A model generated the notes under the pieces. The model saw nothing but the letters and a program-made list of their open reading frames with translations. It was not told where the DNA came from and made no database searches. From Chersky-840 sp050011815 (GTDB lineage: Bacteria; Actinomycetota; Acidimicrobiia; Acidimicrobiales; UBA8190), in contig JBEKIJ010000010.1 of NCBI GenBank assembly GCA_050011815.1, positions 1 through 64,000 of the forward strand: DNA of 64,000 bases, in the 5' to 3' direction. Within the stretch, counting starts at the first letter, position 1, and each line of letters begins with the position of its first letter. Positions 15,119 through 24,364 of the stretch are shown here, piece after piece. The position numbers were made by a program, and so were the translations under genes.

Positions 15119-16807
15119 TGTGAAGCCTCGGTACCCGAGCGACGTTCTGGCTCCGGTTGCTGGGCGACAGGAGGTCGAAGGTTCTAGGCCGCATTGACAC
15201 GGTCCGGTCTACCACCAGGGTTTCCGAGAGCACCGTGCTCCTTTCCTCGGTCATGGCGTTTGGGGTGGGTGCGCAGGAGCTTTCCCTCCAGCGAGATCGA
15301 GACGGTGTCACGGGTGATCGTGAGCTCGACCGAACGCTTTCGATAGGCGTTACCCACCCGATACTGGGTGCCGGCGAAGCTCACCGATCCTTGACCGTTC
15401 ACCTTGCGGATCACCACCGGGCCGGCCGGAGCGGGGTCTGAGGCACTGATGGCGGATCGGTGCAGGCGCATCTCCTCGTCGAGCAGATGACGCCGGGCGT
15501 GGGTGGCTACGAGCACGCCGTCACAGAAGACCTCGAGCAGTCCGTCACGACTGAACACCTCGACGGTCTGGCCCGAGAGGTGGCGCCCCACGTGGTACTT
15601 GAAGCGGAGCACGTCGATCTTGCCGCTTTGATGCACACGCCGAAGCAGGCGGGTCTCACCCGCACGCGTGGGCGGGGACGAGGAGCCGCCTTCGTCCTCC
15701 GGGGGCTCGCGCCGGGCCAGGGCGAAGCGAGTGATGGGAGGCCGGTCGCCGAGACTCTGGTGCTCTCGGGTGTGGTTGTAGTCCGACACCCATGCGTCGA
15801 TGGCACCTTGGGCCTCTTCGATCGACGCGAAGACCTTGTCGTCCAAGAACTCGCGCTTCAAGGTCTTGTGGAAGCGTTCCACCTTCCCCGTGGTGGTGGG
15901 CGACCCGGGCGCAGTGAGCAGATGCCGGATGCCGTGCTCGGAGCAGATGCGGTCGAAGCGCACGAGGCCCTTTCCCGGCCCAAAACGCCCGGTGAACACC
16001 TTGCCGTTGTCCGACAAAATCGCCTCGGGCCGACCGTGGCGACCCATGGCCCCGAGCAGCGCCTCGCACACCGGCGTGGCCGTGGCCCGCTCCACCACCT
16101 TGGCGCACACGCAGAACCGGGAATAGTCGTCGATGCCGGTCACCACGCTCGGACGTGATCCGTCGGCCAGGCGCACGCCCAAGGTGATGTCCATCTGCCA
16201 CAGCTCCATAGGCCGAGAGCGCTCCCAGCGCTTGTAGTCACTGGGCTTGCGCTTTCTTGGCTTGGGCTCGAGGAGCACGTGGCGCACCAGACAGCGATAG
16301 ATGGCCGATCGCGACGGGAGCGGTTGCACCCCCGCTCGTGTCAACCGGCTCAAGATGGTGCGCGGCCCCCACTGTGGGTGGAGCCGTCGCATCTCGAGCA
16401 CCTTGGCCTCGATGTGCGGCGGCATCTGATGGGGGCAGGTGTCGGGCCTGGAGCTCTTGTCGACGAGCCCCGCCAGCCCTGAGGTCGCGTAGCGACGCAG
16501 CCACGTGTGCACGGTCTGGCGACCGACGCCATAGCGCCGGGCGACATCGGTCACGCTCGCCGCACCTTCGAGTACTTCGAGCACGGCCTTATAGCGCTGT
16601 TCCACGAGCCCCAGCTCCACCAGCACGACGGATCCCTCCTTGGTCGTGGACGTGATCGTCCCCAGCCAAGAACCATCGAGCCTGCTGAGCGCGGATGAGG
16701 TGTCGCCCACCTACCGGAGCCAGTGTCGCCCAGGTACCGGAGCCGCGTCCGGAAAGTGTCGCTAAGGAACCGAAGCCACTGTGTCGCCCAGGTACCGGAA
16801 CTTCACA
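15119..16807 (-). mobile_element. IS481-family insertion sequence next to tRNA-Gly
   Basis: Ends are imperfect inverted repeats: left TGTGAAGCCTCGGTACCCGA and, as reverse complement, right TGTGAAGTTCCGGTACCTGG; both continue into GCGAC. The 1689-bp element carries one transposase gene. Internal copies of TGTCGCCCAGGTACCGGAGC-like sequence occur near the right end. No clean target duplication is seen, although both flanks carry an ACCTGG motif belonging to the att-flanking sequence. The right end is 21 bp from the tRNA-Gly 3' end. Confidence 0.82.
15184..16626 (-). CDS. IS481-family DDE transposase
   Basis: A 480-residue protein. GTG 16626 is chosen because AAGGAGGG stands about 7 bp upstream. 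Residues 8-60 are a helix-turn-helix (RYKAVLEVLEGAASVTDVAR, RYGVGRQTVHTWLRRY). The rve/DDE catalytic core has Asp146 (ELWQMDITLG), Asp206 (AILSDNGKVF) and Glu250 (TTGKVERFHKTLK). A roughly 150-residue C-terminal extension makes it longer than the usual 300-350 residues. The frame is intact, so the element may still be active. Confidence 0.9.
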   Translation of the reverse strand: MLVELGLVEQRYKAVLEVLEGAASVTDVARRYGVGRQTVHTWLRRYATSGLAGLVDKSSRPDTCPHQMPPHIEAKVLEMRRLHPQWGPRTILSRLTRAGVQPLPSRSAIYRCLVRHVLLEPKPRKRKPSDYKRWERSRPMELWQMDITLGVRLADGSRPSVVTGIDDYSRFCVCAKVVERATATPVCEALLGAMGRHGRPEAILSDNGKVFTGRFGPGKGLVRFDRICSEHGIRHLLTAPGSPTTTGKVERFHKTLKREFLDDKVFASIEEAQGAIDAWVSDYNHTREHQSLGDRPPITRFALARREPPEDEGGSSSPPTRAGETRLLRRVHQSGKIDVLRFKYHVGRHLSGQTVEVFSRDGLLEVFCDGVLVATHARRHLLDEEMRLHRSAISASDPAPAGPVVIRKVNGQGSVSFAGTQYRVGNAYRKRSVELTITRDTVSISLEGKLLRTHPKRHDRGKEHGALGNPGGRPDRVNAA

Positions 16808-16827
16808 CTGACCTGGGGTTTCTTTGG

Positions 16828-16900
16828 AGCGGACGACGGGATTCGAACCCGCGACCCTCACCTTGGCAAGGTGATGCTCTACCAGCTGAGCCACGTCCGC
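16828..16900 (-). tRNA. tRNA-Gly (anticodon GCC)
   Basis: A complete cloverleaf: acceptor GCGGACG/CGTCCGC, D arm GCTCAGCTGGTAGAGC, anticodon arm TCACC-TTGCCAA-GGTGA with GCC, T arm GCGGG-TTCGAAT-CCCGT, discriminator U. CCA is not encoded. It is the intact target whose 3' half is repeated at 3076, 5929 and 7511, so it marks the right boundary of the integrated array. Confidence 0.97.
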
Positions 16901-16998
16901 TTGTTGGCACAGATCCTAGCAACGACGCAGACGCCTGACCCACTGCCCTCGGGTCTTTGTCGACCTCCCGAGCGGGACCCAGATGACCACAGGGCTGG

Positions 16999-18447
16999 TC
17001 AGGCCCAGTGCCGTCCGTTCCGTTCGGCGGCCTTCACGAGCTCGGTAAAGGCGTCGGTCAGGAGCTCCCCGAGGTGGGCGACTTCGGGGACGAGCTCCCT
17101 GCAGCCGAGAATGCCGACGTAGAGGTTGCCCTCGTAGCTGGCGACCGTCACGTTGAGGCCTACGCCTTCGATCAGGGGTCCCATCGGATAGAGGGCCACC
17201 AGCCGTGCCCCCGCGCACCACAACGCGAAGTCCGGGCCCGCGATGTTCGACACGAGGACGTTGAACAGCGGGGGCAGATGATCGAAGAGCCGGAGGTTGC
17301 CGGCCAGGCGAGCTACCCGGGAGGACAGAGCGGGGAACGCCAACTGCGCCCAGCCCTGAATGAGCTCTTGGGACAGGACGCGAGCCTGGTCCTTGGCCAA
17401 GCGAGTCCCCGCGGCAATCGTGGTGTACCGCTCGACGGGGTCGGCGATCTGGGTGGCGAGGGATACGAGCATGGCCGACACCTTGTTGCCAAGCTCACCG
17501 CGATCCGCTTCGGTTCGTCTCGACATCGGCACCATGGCTACGACGGAGTCCTCGAGCCGCTCCCCGCGCTCGGCCAGCAGCCGACGCAAGGCGCCCGCCA
17601 CGGCGGCAAGGACCACGTCGTTGACGGTTCCACCGAAGACGTGGCGCACCGTTCTGATCTCGTCCAAAGGAACCTGAGCAAAGGCAAAGCGCCGATGGGG
17701 CGACAGGGCGCCGTTGAGCGACGTGCGGGGAGCTCGGAACGGTGCCGGTGGGGGCACAACGTCGTCTTCCTCTCGCAGACGACGATTGCGCTCAGCGAGG
17801 TCGTGGACCGCACCGAGGGTACGCCGTAGCACGCCCGCGGTGCGCTCTGGCTGGCGAACGAGCGACGACATGGCCGAACCGATCAACTCTGTCTCGGTGG
17901 GGATCGGTTCCGGCCGCCACGGTCGACGCGGCGGCGAGACCACACGCGGCACCGGCCCCGAGTCGAGGAAAGACGCCACGACCTCGAACCCCGAAGAACC
18001 GTCGAAAAGGGCGTGGTGGACCTTGGGGACCACGGCGACGTGGCCCGACTCGAGCCCCTCGACGACGTGCATCTCCCACAACGGGCTGTTCTGGTCCAAC
18101 GGTCGGCCGGCCAGATCGGCGACGAAGGCGGCGAGCTCCCCGGGCCCGCCCGGCGCGGGGAGACTGGCGCGACGAAGGTGGTAATCGAGTTCGAAGTTGG
18201 GGTCTTCCACCCACACCGGGTGGTGCAGCCCGAAGGGCACTCGCACCACGCGCCGTCGCAACGGCTGAACGAGGTGGATCCGCTCCTCGATGATGGTGCG
18301 TAGCCTGTCGAAGAATCGCGTCGGGATGTCATCCCCTGTGTCAGGTGACGAGGGGTCGAAGACCATGACCGCTCCCACCTGCATGTGCATGGTGTCGGTT
18401 TCAAGGGCCAAGAAGGCAGCGTCCATCCCGGTCAGGCGGTCCATCAT
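16999..18447 (-). CDS. WS/DGAT-type acyltransferase (wax ester synthase / diacylglycerol acyltransferase)
   Basis: A 482-residue protein starting at the double ATG at 18447/18444 (MMDRLTGMDAAFLALE, the standard family start). The active-site motif HHALFDG is at residues 144-150 and the second family motif appears as NVLVSNIAGPDFALWCAG. These enzymes join fatty acyl-CoA to diacylglycerol or fatty alcohols for storage lipid. The gene follows dut on the same strand after 40 bp, so co-transcription is likely. Length and motifs are normal. Confidence 0.92.
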   Translation of the reverse strand: MMDRLTGMDAAFLALETDTMHMQVGAVMVFDPSSPDTGDDIPTRFFDRLRTIIEERIHLVQPLRRRVVRVPFGLHHPVWVEDPNFELDYHLRRASLPAPGGPGELAAFVADLAGRPLDQNSPLWEMHVVEGLESGHVAVVPKVHHALFDGSSGFEVVASFLDSGPVPRVVSPPRRPWRPEPIPTETELIGSAMSSLVRQPERTAGVLRRTLGAVHDLAERNRRLREEDDVVPPPAPFRAPRTSLNGALSPHRRFAFAQVPLDEIRTVRHVFGGTVNDVVLAAVAGALRRLLAERGERLEDSVVAMVPMSRRTEADRGELGNKVSAMLVSLATQIADPVERYTTIAAGTRLAKDQARVLSQELIQGWAQLAFPALSSRVARLAGNLRLFDHLPPLFNVLVSNIAGPDFALWCAGARLVALYPMGPLIEGVGLNVTVASYEGNLYVGILGCRELVPEVAHLGELLTDAFTELVKAAERNGRHWA

Positions 18448-18487
18448 CGGGCCTTGTCGCCACAGCACATCGAAGAAGAACCTCCGG

Positions 18488-18931
18488 TCATCGACCGGTG
18501 TGACCGAAGCCGCCCAGGCCGCGACTCGAGTCGGGGAGCTCCCCTTCGGCCACTTCCACGAACTTGGCCTCCTCCACCGCCTGGATGACCAGTTGGGCGA
18601 TGCGGTCACCCCGGTGGACCTCGTAGGGGGTCGAAGGATCGGTGTTGACCAGCAGGACACGGAGTTCGTCCCGGTAGCCGGCGTCGATGAGGCCGGGCGT
18701 GTTCAGACAGGTCACGCCGTGGCGAAGGGCAAGCCCGCTCCTGGGCTGCACGAATCCGGCGTAGCCCGGAGGAAGGGCCAGGGCGATACCCGTGGGCACG
18801 AGCGCCCGTCCCCCGCCGGGAGCGAGCACGACGTCCTGGCGCGCGTGAAGGTCGGCCCCGGCATCGCCCTGGCGCGCATAGGAGGGCGCGGGCAGGTCGG
18901 GGTCGAGGAGGACGAGGGGGACCTCGAGCAC
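18488..18931 (-). CDS. dut: deoxyuridine 5'-triphosphate nucleotidohydrolase (dUTPase)
   Basis: A 147-residue protein, GTG start at 18931. All five trimeric dUTPase motifs are present in order: SYARQGDAGADLHA, PRSGLALRHG, GLIDAGYRDELRVLLVN, YEVHRGDRIAQLVIQ and the C-terminal GLGGFGHTGR. It hydrolyses dUTP to dUMP and pyrophosphate, protecting DNA from uracil and feeding dTMP synthesis. It is divergent from orn. Confidence 0.96.
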   Translation of the reverse strand: MLEVPLVLLDPDLPAPSYARQGDAGADLHARQDVVLAPGGGRALVPTGIALALPPGYAGFVQPRSGLALRHGVTCLNTPGLIDAGYRDELRVLLVNTDPSTPYEVHRGDRIAQLVIQAVEEAKFVEVAEGELPDSSRGLGGFGHTGR

Positions 18932-19015
18932 CGCATGACCCTATCGTCCGTGCCCCGGGCAACGCCCAGTGGAGGGGGCTGAGGCACTCCTCGGTCCACC
19001 GGTAGCATCCCCGGG

Positions 19016-19585
19016 GTGCTCGTATGGATGGATCTCGAAATGACCGGGCTCGACCCGGCTCACCACGTCATCGTGGAGATCGCCACTCTCGTCACCGACG
19101 ACGACCTGGCCGTGATCGCCGAAGGCCCCGATCTCGTGGTGCACGCCGAGCCCGAGCAGCTGAGCGCCATGGAGCCCGTGGTTCGGGAGATGCACACGCG
19201 GTCGGGCCTGTTGGCGGCGATCGAAGCGTCCACCCTGACCCTCGAAGAGGCCGGGAACCAGACCCTTCAGTTCCTCAAGAAGCATGTCCCGGCCAAAGGC
19301 TCGGTCCCGCTGTGCGGGAACTCCATCGGGACCGATCGCCGTTTCCTGGCGGCGCAGCTCCCCGAGATCGAGAACTGGCTGCATTACCGCTCCGTGGACG
19401 TCTCGACGGTGAAGGAGCTGTGCCGGCGCTGGTATCCCGAAATCCTGGCTAAGGCCCCCGCCAAGAAGACCGCGCATCGGGCCTTCGACGATGTGCTCGA
19501 GTCCGTGGCCGAACTGGCCTTCTACCGCAAGGACATCTTCGCCCCCACGCCCGAAGCCGATCCGCCTTCGACGGCGCCGGCGTAG
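19016..19585 (+). CDS. orn: oligoribonuclease
   Basis: A 189-residue protein, GTG start. The DEDDh exonuclease residues are visible: Asp6 and Glu8 (WMDLEMTGLD), Asp107 (GNSIGTDRRFL), His154 and Asp158 (AHRAFDDVLES). Orn degrades 2-5 nt RNA oligomers and linear pGpG, so it also finishes c-di-GMP turnover, which fits the presence of an HD-GYP protein in the window. Length is typical. Confidence 0.96.
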   Translation: MLVWMDLEMTGLDPAHHVIVEIATLVTDDDLAVIAEGPDLVVHAEPEQLSAMEPVVREMHTRSGLLAAIEASTLTLEEAGNQTLQFLKKHVPAKGSVPLCGNSIGTDRRFLAAQLPEIENWLHYRSVDVSTVKELCRRWYPEILAKAPAKKTAHRAFDDVLESVAELAFYRKDIFAPTPEADPPSTAPA

Positions 19586-19630
19586 CCGACGGTCGCCGGG
19601 CGTTCGCACCAAGAACGACAAAGGAGCGAA

Positions 19631-20683
19631 ATGGATCTCCGCACCCTGGGCCGCACCGGCATGCGAGTCTCTCCTCTGTGCCTCGGGGCCATGATGTTCG
19701 GCGCGTGGGGGAACTCGGATCACGATGACTGCGTGCGGATCGTTCACGGCGCGCTGGATGCCGGGATCAACTTCATCGACACCGCGGATGTGTACTCCGG
19801 TGGCGAGTCCGAAGAGATCGTGGCCAAGGCTCTGGCCGGGGGTCGTCGTGATGGTGTGATCCTGGCGACCAAGGTCCACGCCCCGATGGGTGCGGACCCC
19901 AACATGACAGGCAATTCGCGGCGCTGGATCATGCGCGAAGTCGAGTCCAGCCTGAAGCGGCTCCGCACCGACTGGATCGATCTCTACCAGATTCATCGGC
20001 CCGACCCCACCTGTGACATCGACGACACCTTGGGCGCCCTTTCGGACCTGGTCCACCAGGGGAAGGTGCGCGCCATCGGCTGCTCGACCTTTCCGGCCGA
20101 CTTCATCGTCGAAGCCCACTGGGTGGCCGAGCGTCGCGGCCGCGAACGCTTCGAGTGCGAACAACCGCCCTATTCGATCCTGGCGCGCCAAGTGGAAGCT
20201 GCGGTGTTGCCGGCCTGTCAGCGCTACGGGATGGGCGTCATCGTGTGGAGCCCTCTCAACGGCGGATGGCTCACCGGCCGCTACCGCAAGAACGAGGCCA
20301 TGCCCGAGGGCGGACGGGCCAGCCGTATGCCTGACCGGTTCCTGGCGTCGCGCCCCGAGGTGGCGGCCAAACTCGAGGCCGTGGAGGCCCTGATCGACGT
20401 GGCCGACAAGGCCGACCTGACGCTCACGCACATGGCCCTGGCGTTCGCGCTGACGCACCCCGCCGTGACCTCGGCCATCATCGGCCCTCGCACCATGGAC
20501 CAGATGACCACCACCCTGGGAGCACTCGAGGTGGCCCTTTCCGACGAGGTGCTGGACCAGATCGACACCATCGTGAGGCCGGGGACGACCGTCGACCCTT
20601 CTGATGCGGGATGGACGCCACCCCCTGTTGCGGACTCCTGGCGGCGGCGCCGACCGCTGGCCACCCGGACCGCCACGCGCTGA
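19631..20683 (+). CDS. aldo/keto reductase
   Basis: A 350-residue protein. AAGGAG precedes the ATG by 5 bp. The (beta/alpha)8 signature is clear: MDLRTLGRTGMRVSPLCLGA, NFIDTADVYSGGESEEIV (Asp and Tyr of the catalytic tetrad), ILATKVHAPMG (Lys), LYQIHRPDP (His), and the cofactor segment SAIIGPRTMDQM. It reduces carbonyl compounds with NADPH; the substrate is not readable. Next gene downstream is an acyl-CoA synthetase, 22 bp away. Confidence 0.92.
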   Translation: MDLRTLGRTGMRVSPLCLGAMMFGAWGNSDHDDCVRIVHGALDAGINFIDTADVYSGGESEEIVAKALAGGRRDGVILATKVHAPMGADPNMTGNSRRWIMREVESSLKRLRTDWIDLYQIHRPDPTCDIDDTLGALSDLVHQGKVRAIGCSTFPADFIVEAHWVAERRGRERFECEQPPYSILARQVEAAVLPACQRYGMGVIVWSPLNGGWLTGRYRKNEAMPEGGRASRMPDRFLASRPEVAAKLEAVEALIDVADKADLTLTHMALAFALTHPAVTSAIIGPRTMDQMTTTLGALEVALSDEVLDQIDTIVRPGTTVDPSDAGWTPPPVADSWRRRRPLATRTATR

Positions 20684-20705
20684 GCACCCGAAAGAGCACG
20701 TCGCC

Positions 20706-22499
20706 ATGCCCGAGGCCCCTTCCATGTCGATCGAGGAGGCGACGCGGACTCTGACCGGTCCCGGTCAGATGTTCGAGATGGAGGAGGTCGAGATCCGGGG
20801 CGTCATGACACGGGTCTGGAAGAACTGCCCGGACAGCCTGCGCGCGGTGTTGGAGCTCTCCCGGGGACACGGCGACAACGACTACCTCGTCTACGAGGAC
20901 GAACGCACCACGTACGAGGAGAACTTTCGCATCGCCGCCACCATCGCCCATGCCCTGCGAGCCCGCTTCGGCCTCGAGCGCGGTGACCGCATCGCCATCG
21001 CCATGCGCAACCTCCCCGAGTGGGCCATGGCGTTCTGGGGGGCGTCCGCCGCCGGTGGCGTGGTGGTGCCGCTGAACGCGTGGTGGACGAGCCCCGAGCT
21101 CCATTACGGATTGGCTGACTCCGGCACCAAGGTCGCCTTCGTCGACGCCGCTCGGCTCGAGCGTCTGGAACCACATCTCGCCGAGCTCCCCGATCTTCGG
21201 GCCGTGGTGGTGACCCACGAGGACCGCACCGAGGTTCCTGCGCTGCTGCACACGCCCGTCCCGGTGCTCTCGTTCTCGGAGCTGATCGGCACACCGGCGG
21301 CTGATGTCAGCCTGCCCGATGTGGTGATCGAGCCCGAAGACGACGCCACCATCTTCTACACCTCGGGCACGACCGGGAAGCCCAAGGGTGCGGTGGGAAC
21401 GCACCGCAATATGGGCACCAACCTCATGAGCCTGTTCTTTCTCAACACCCGCGCGGGCCTGCGCTCACCGCGCCGGGTCGAACCGAGAGACACCGAACAA
21501 GGACATCCGGGCGCCTACCTCCTGTCTGTCCCGCTGTTTCACGCCACCGGATGTCATTCGGTGCTGGTGGCCAACAGCGCGGCGGGCAACAAGCTCGTGA
21601 TGATGCACCACTGGGACCCCGAGCGCGCCCTCGAGCTCATCGAGCGCGAACGGATCGTCACTTTCGGCGGCGTACCCGCCATGGTCATGCAGGTGATCGA
21701 CTCCCCCGACTTCGCTTCACGAGACACGTCGTCGATCCGAGGGGTCGCGTACGGCGGAGCGCCGGCTCCTCCCGACCTCGTCCGACGCATCAAGGAGCAC
21801 TTTCCCGTGAGCGCAGCCTCCAACGGGTATGGGTTGACCGAGACGTCGTCGGTGACGACGATGAACAGCGGTGACGACTACGTGCACAAGCCCGACAGCG
21901 TCGGCCCGCCCGTCCCGGTGTGCGACGTCCGGGTGGTGCCCGACGGATTTGCCGGTGACGAGCCCACTGACGACCTGCCCACGGGTCCCACCGTCACCGG
22001 CGAGCTGTGGATCAAGGGCCCGAACATCGTGCGCGGCTATCACAACCGACCCGAGGCCACCGCGGCCACGTTCACCAAGGGATGGCTCCACTCCGGAGAT
22101 ATCGCCCGAATCGACGCAGACGGCTTCGTGTACATCGTCGACCGCGCCAAGGACATGGTGATCAGAGGCGGTGAGAACGTGTACTCGGTGGAGGTGGAGG
22201 CTGCCTTGTTCGAACATCCAGCAGTCGCTGACGCCGCGGTGATCGGCGTGCCCCACGAGGTCCTCGGTGAAGAGGTGGGCGCCGCCGTTGTGCTGCGGCC
22301 CGGCTCGAAAGTGACCGCCGAGGAGCTCGCCCGCCATGTGAAGGAGCGCCTGGCCGGCTTCAAGGTGCCGACGCACTTCTGGTTCCGCTCCGAGCCGCTC
22401 CCCCGCAACCCCCAGGGCAAGGTCCTGAAGCGAGAGCTCCGCGACGCCTTGGTGGGCCCGGGATCAGCCGGGCCGGGGACGTCGCAGGAATCTGACTGA
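20706..22499 (+). CDS. class I adenylate-forming acyl-CoA synthetase
   Basis: A 597-residue protein from ATG 20706. Motifs in order: YEDERTTYEE, P-loop IFYTSGTTGKPKGAVGTHRN, NGYGLTETSS, the hinge aspartate region WLHSGDIARIDADGFVYIVD, RAKDMVIRGGENVYSVEVE, and the catalytic Lys in RNPQGKVLKRELR. It activates a carboxylic acid to acyl-AMP and then the CoA thioester. An insertion of about 25 residues (LRSPRRVEPRDTEQGHP) follows the P-loop helix. The SDR gene starts directly after its stop, suggesting a fatty-acid or related catabolic operon. Confidence 0.92.
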   Translation: MPEAPSMSIEEATRTLTGPGQMFEMEEVEIRGVMTRVWKNCPDSLRAVLELSRGHGDNDYLVYEDERTTYEENFRIAATIAHALRARFGLERGDRIAIAMRNLPEWAMAFWGASAAGGVVVPLNAWWTSPELHYGLADSGTKVAFVDAARLERLEPHLAELPDLRAVVVTHEDRTEVPALLHTPVPVLSFSELIGTPAADVSLPDVVIEPEDDATIFYTSGTTGKPKGAVGTHRNMGTNLMSLFFLNTRAGLRSPRRVEPRDTEQGHPGAYLLSVPLFHATGCHSVLVANSAAGNKLVMMHHWDPERALELIERERIVTFGGVPAMVMQVIDSPDFASRDTSSIRGVAYGGAPAPPDLVRRIKEHFPVSAASNGYGLTETSSVTTMNSGDDYVHKPDSVGPPVPVCDVRVVPDGFAGDEPTDDLPTGPTVTGELWIKGPNIVRGYHNRPEATAATFTKGWLHSGDIARIDADGFVYIVDRAKDMVIRGGENVYSVEVEAALFEHPAVADAAVIGVPHEVLGEEVGAAVVLRPGSKVTAEELARHVKERLAGFKVPTHFWFRSEPLPRNPQGKVLKRELRDALVGPGSAGPGTSQESD

Positions 22500-22500
22500 C

Positions 22501-23298
22501 ATGGGGCTCCTGCAAGGACAACGGGCCGTGGTGACAGGAGGCGGGTCGGGCATCGGACGCGCCACATGCCGCCGCTTCGCCGCCGAAGGAGCCGCCGTGG
22601 CGGTCCTGGACATCGACGGGGACGGCGCCAAGGAGACGGCCGAGGAGATCGACGGCCTGGCCGTGGTGGTGGACGTGACCGACGCCGAGGCACTGCGTAT
22701 CGCCGTCGACACGGCCGCGGGCCACCTCGGAGGGCTCTCGATTCTCATGAACAACGCCGGAGGGAGCACCATGGTCGGCCTGGCCGACTGGGATCCCGAC
22801 GAGTGGGACCGGATCGTGCGCCTCAACCTGACCGGCGTATTCAACGGCATGCGCGCCGGGGTCCCCCATCTCCTCGCCGGCGGCGGGGGTGCCGTCGTGA
22901 ACACCGCGTCCATCAGCGCCACCCGACCCTCGGCGGGCGAGACGCCGTACTCGGCGGCCAAGGCAGGGGTCATGGCGCTGACCGCATCGGCGGCGCTGGA
23001 GTACGGACCGGTCATCCGCGTCAACGCCGTGGCACCGGGCATGATCCGCACCAACCTGACGCGGCCCCTCCTCGAGATCGTGCCCGACGCCGACGCCCAC
23101 TACTCACGGGTGACCCCGGCGGCCCGGGTCGGGGAGCCCGAAGACGTGGCGGACGTGGTGCTGTTCCTCTGCTCGGACCTGGCCCGGTTCATCACCGGGC
23201 AGACGATCGTCGTCGACGGCGGCATGACACTTCACGGCGCCGGCGTCGATGGCCTCTTCGACCGGTTCTTTCGCGGCGGACACCCCCACCAGCGCTGA
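22501..23298 (+). CDS. short-chain dehydrogenase/reductase (FabG-like)
   Basis: A 265-residue protein starting 1 bp after the synthetase stop. Cofactor motif VVTGGGSGIGRATCRRFA, then ILMNNAGG, NTASISAT, catalytic YSAAKAGVMALT and ITGQTIVVDGGMTLHG. Length and motifs are those of classical SDRs acting on 3-hydroxyacyl or alcohol substrates. Coupling to the acyl-CoA synthetase suggests an oxidation step on its product. Confidence 0.92.
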   Translation: MGLLQGQRAVVTGGGSGIGRATCRRFAAEGAAVAVLDIDGDGAKETAEEIDGLAVVVDVTDAEALRIAVDTAAGHLGGLSILMNNAGGSTMVGLADWDPDEWDRIVRLNLTGVFNGMRAGVPHLLAGGGGAVVNTASISATRPSAGETPYSAAKAGVMALTASAALEYGPVIRVNAVAPGMIRTNLTRPLLEIVPDADAHYSRVTPAARVGEPEDVADVVLFLCSDLARFITGQTIVVDGGMTLHGAGVDGLFDRFFRGGHPHQR

Positions 23299-23419
23299 GC
23301 CCCTCGATGTCGTGTCCCCCGGCTCGGGCCCACCGGGGCAACCCGGCCCGCGCCGTGGCTGCCCGTGCCGTTGGCCTACGCTGCGCACGACCGTACGCCC
23401 GGCGACGAGGTGACAGCGC

Positions 23420-24364
23420 GTGATCGAGGCCAGGGGTTTGACCAAGCGCTACGGGGGCACCCTGGCCGTCGACGGCTTGTCGTTCGATGTGCGGCCCGGC
23501 CAGGTCACAGGCTTCCTCGGTCCCAACGGGTCGGGGAAATCCACCACCATGCGCATGGTGATGGGGCTCGACCGCCCCGACGGCGGGAGCGTGAAGATCG
23601 ACGGCCGCCGCTACCACGACCTGCCCTGGCCGCTGCGCGAGGTCGGCGGCCTGCTCGAGTCGAAAGCCGTGCACCCGGGCCGCAGCGCCTACAACCATCT
23701 GTGGGCCCTGGCCCAGACCAACGACATTGCACCGGGGCGCGTCGACGAGCTCCTCGAACTGGTGGGGCTGTCCGGGGTGGCCCGCAAGCGGGCCGGGAAA
23801 TTCTCCCTCGGTATGACCCAACGGCTCGGCATCGCCGCCGCCCTTCTCGGCGACCCCGGCGTGCTCCTGTTCGACGAGCCCATCAACGGGCTCGACCCCG
23901 AGGGGATCTTGTGGGTGCGGACGCTGCTCAAGCGTCTGGCATCCGAAGGACGTGCGGTGTTCGTGTCGAGCCACCTCATGAGCGAGATGGCGCTCACTGC
24001 CGACCACCTGGTCGTGATCGGCCGGGGCAAGCTCATCGCCGACCAGCCCGTGGCCGCGTTCGTGGCCCAGAGCTCGAGGGCTTCGGTCCGGGTGAGGACC
24101 CCGAGACCCGATCCGCTCATCGCAGCCTTGACCCAGGCACGAGCAACCCTCCAGGCCGAGCCCGACGGGACGCTCGTCGTCAGCGGGCTCACGGCCGCCG
24201 CCATCGGCGATCTCGCCGCCGAGCTGGGCATCGCCCTGCACGAGCTGTCTCCCCACGCCGCCTCGCTCGAGGAAGCGTTCATGGAGCTGACCCACGAGAG
24301 CGTCGAGTTCCGCGCCGAGGATGTCCCCCCGTCTCACGCCCCGGCGACCGAGGTGCGGCCCTGA
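23420..24364 (+). CDS. ABC transporter ATP-binding protein
   Basis: A 314-residue protein from GTG 23420 (GAGG upstream). Walker A is GPNGSGKST (about 34-42), the signature is FSLGMTQRLG, Walker B VLLFDEPINGLDPEG, and the H-loop lies in VFVSSHLMSEM. The C-terminal tail is of the drug/antibiotic exporter type (DrrA/CcmA-like). Its stop TGA overlaps the permease ATG (TGATG). Confidence 0.93.
   Translation: MIEARGLTKRYGGTLAVDGLSFDVRPGQVTGFLGPNGSGKSTTMRMVMGLDRPDGGSVKIDGRRYHDLPWPLREVGGLLESKAVHPGRSAYNHLWALAQTNDIAPGRVDELLELVGLSGVARKRAGKFSLGMTQRLGIAAALLGDPGVLLFDEPINGLDPEGILWVRTLLKRLASEGRAVFVSSHLMSEMALTADHLVVIGRGKLIADQPVAAFVAQSSRASVRVRTPRPDPLIAALTQARATLQAEPDGTLVVSGLTAAAIGDLAAELGIALHELSPHAASLEEAFMELTHESVEFRAEDVPPSHAPATEVRP

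Noticed and set aside
18941..20725. A 594-codon open frame antisense to orn and the aldo/keto reductase
   Set aside because: High-GC third-position bias leaves antisense frames open. Both sense genes have complete catalytic motifs; the antisense peptide has none.
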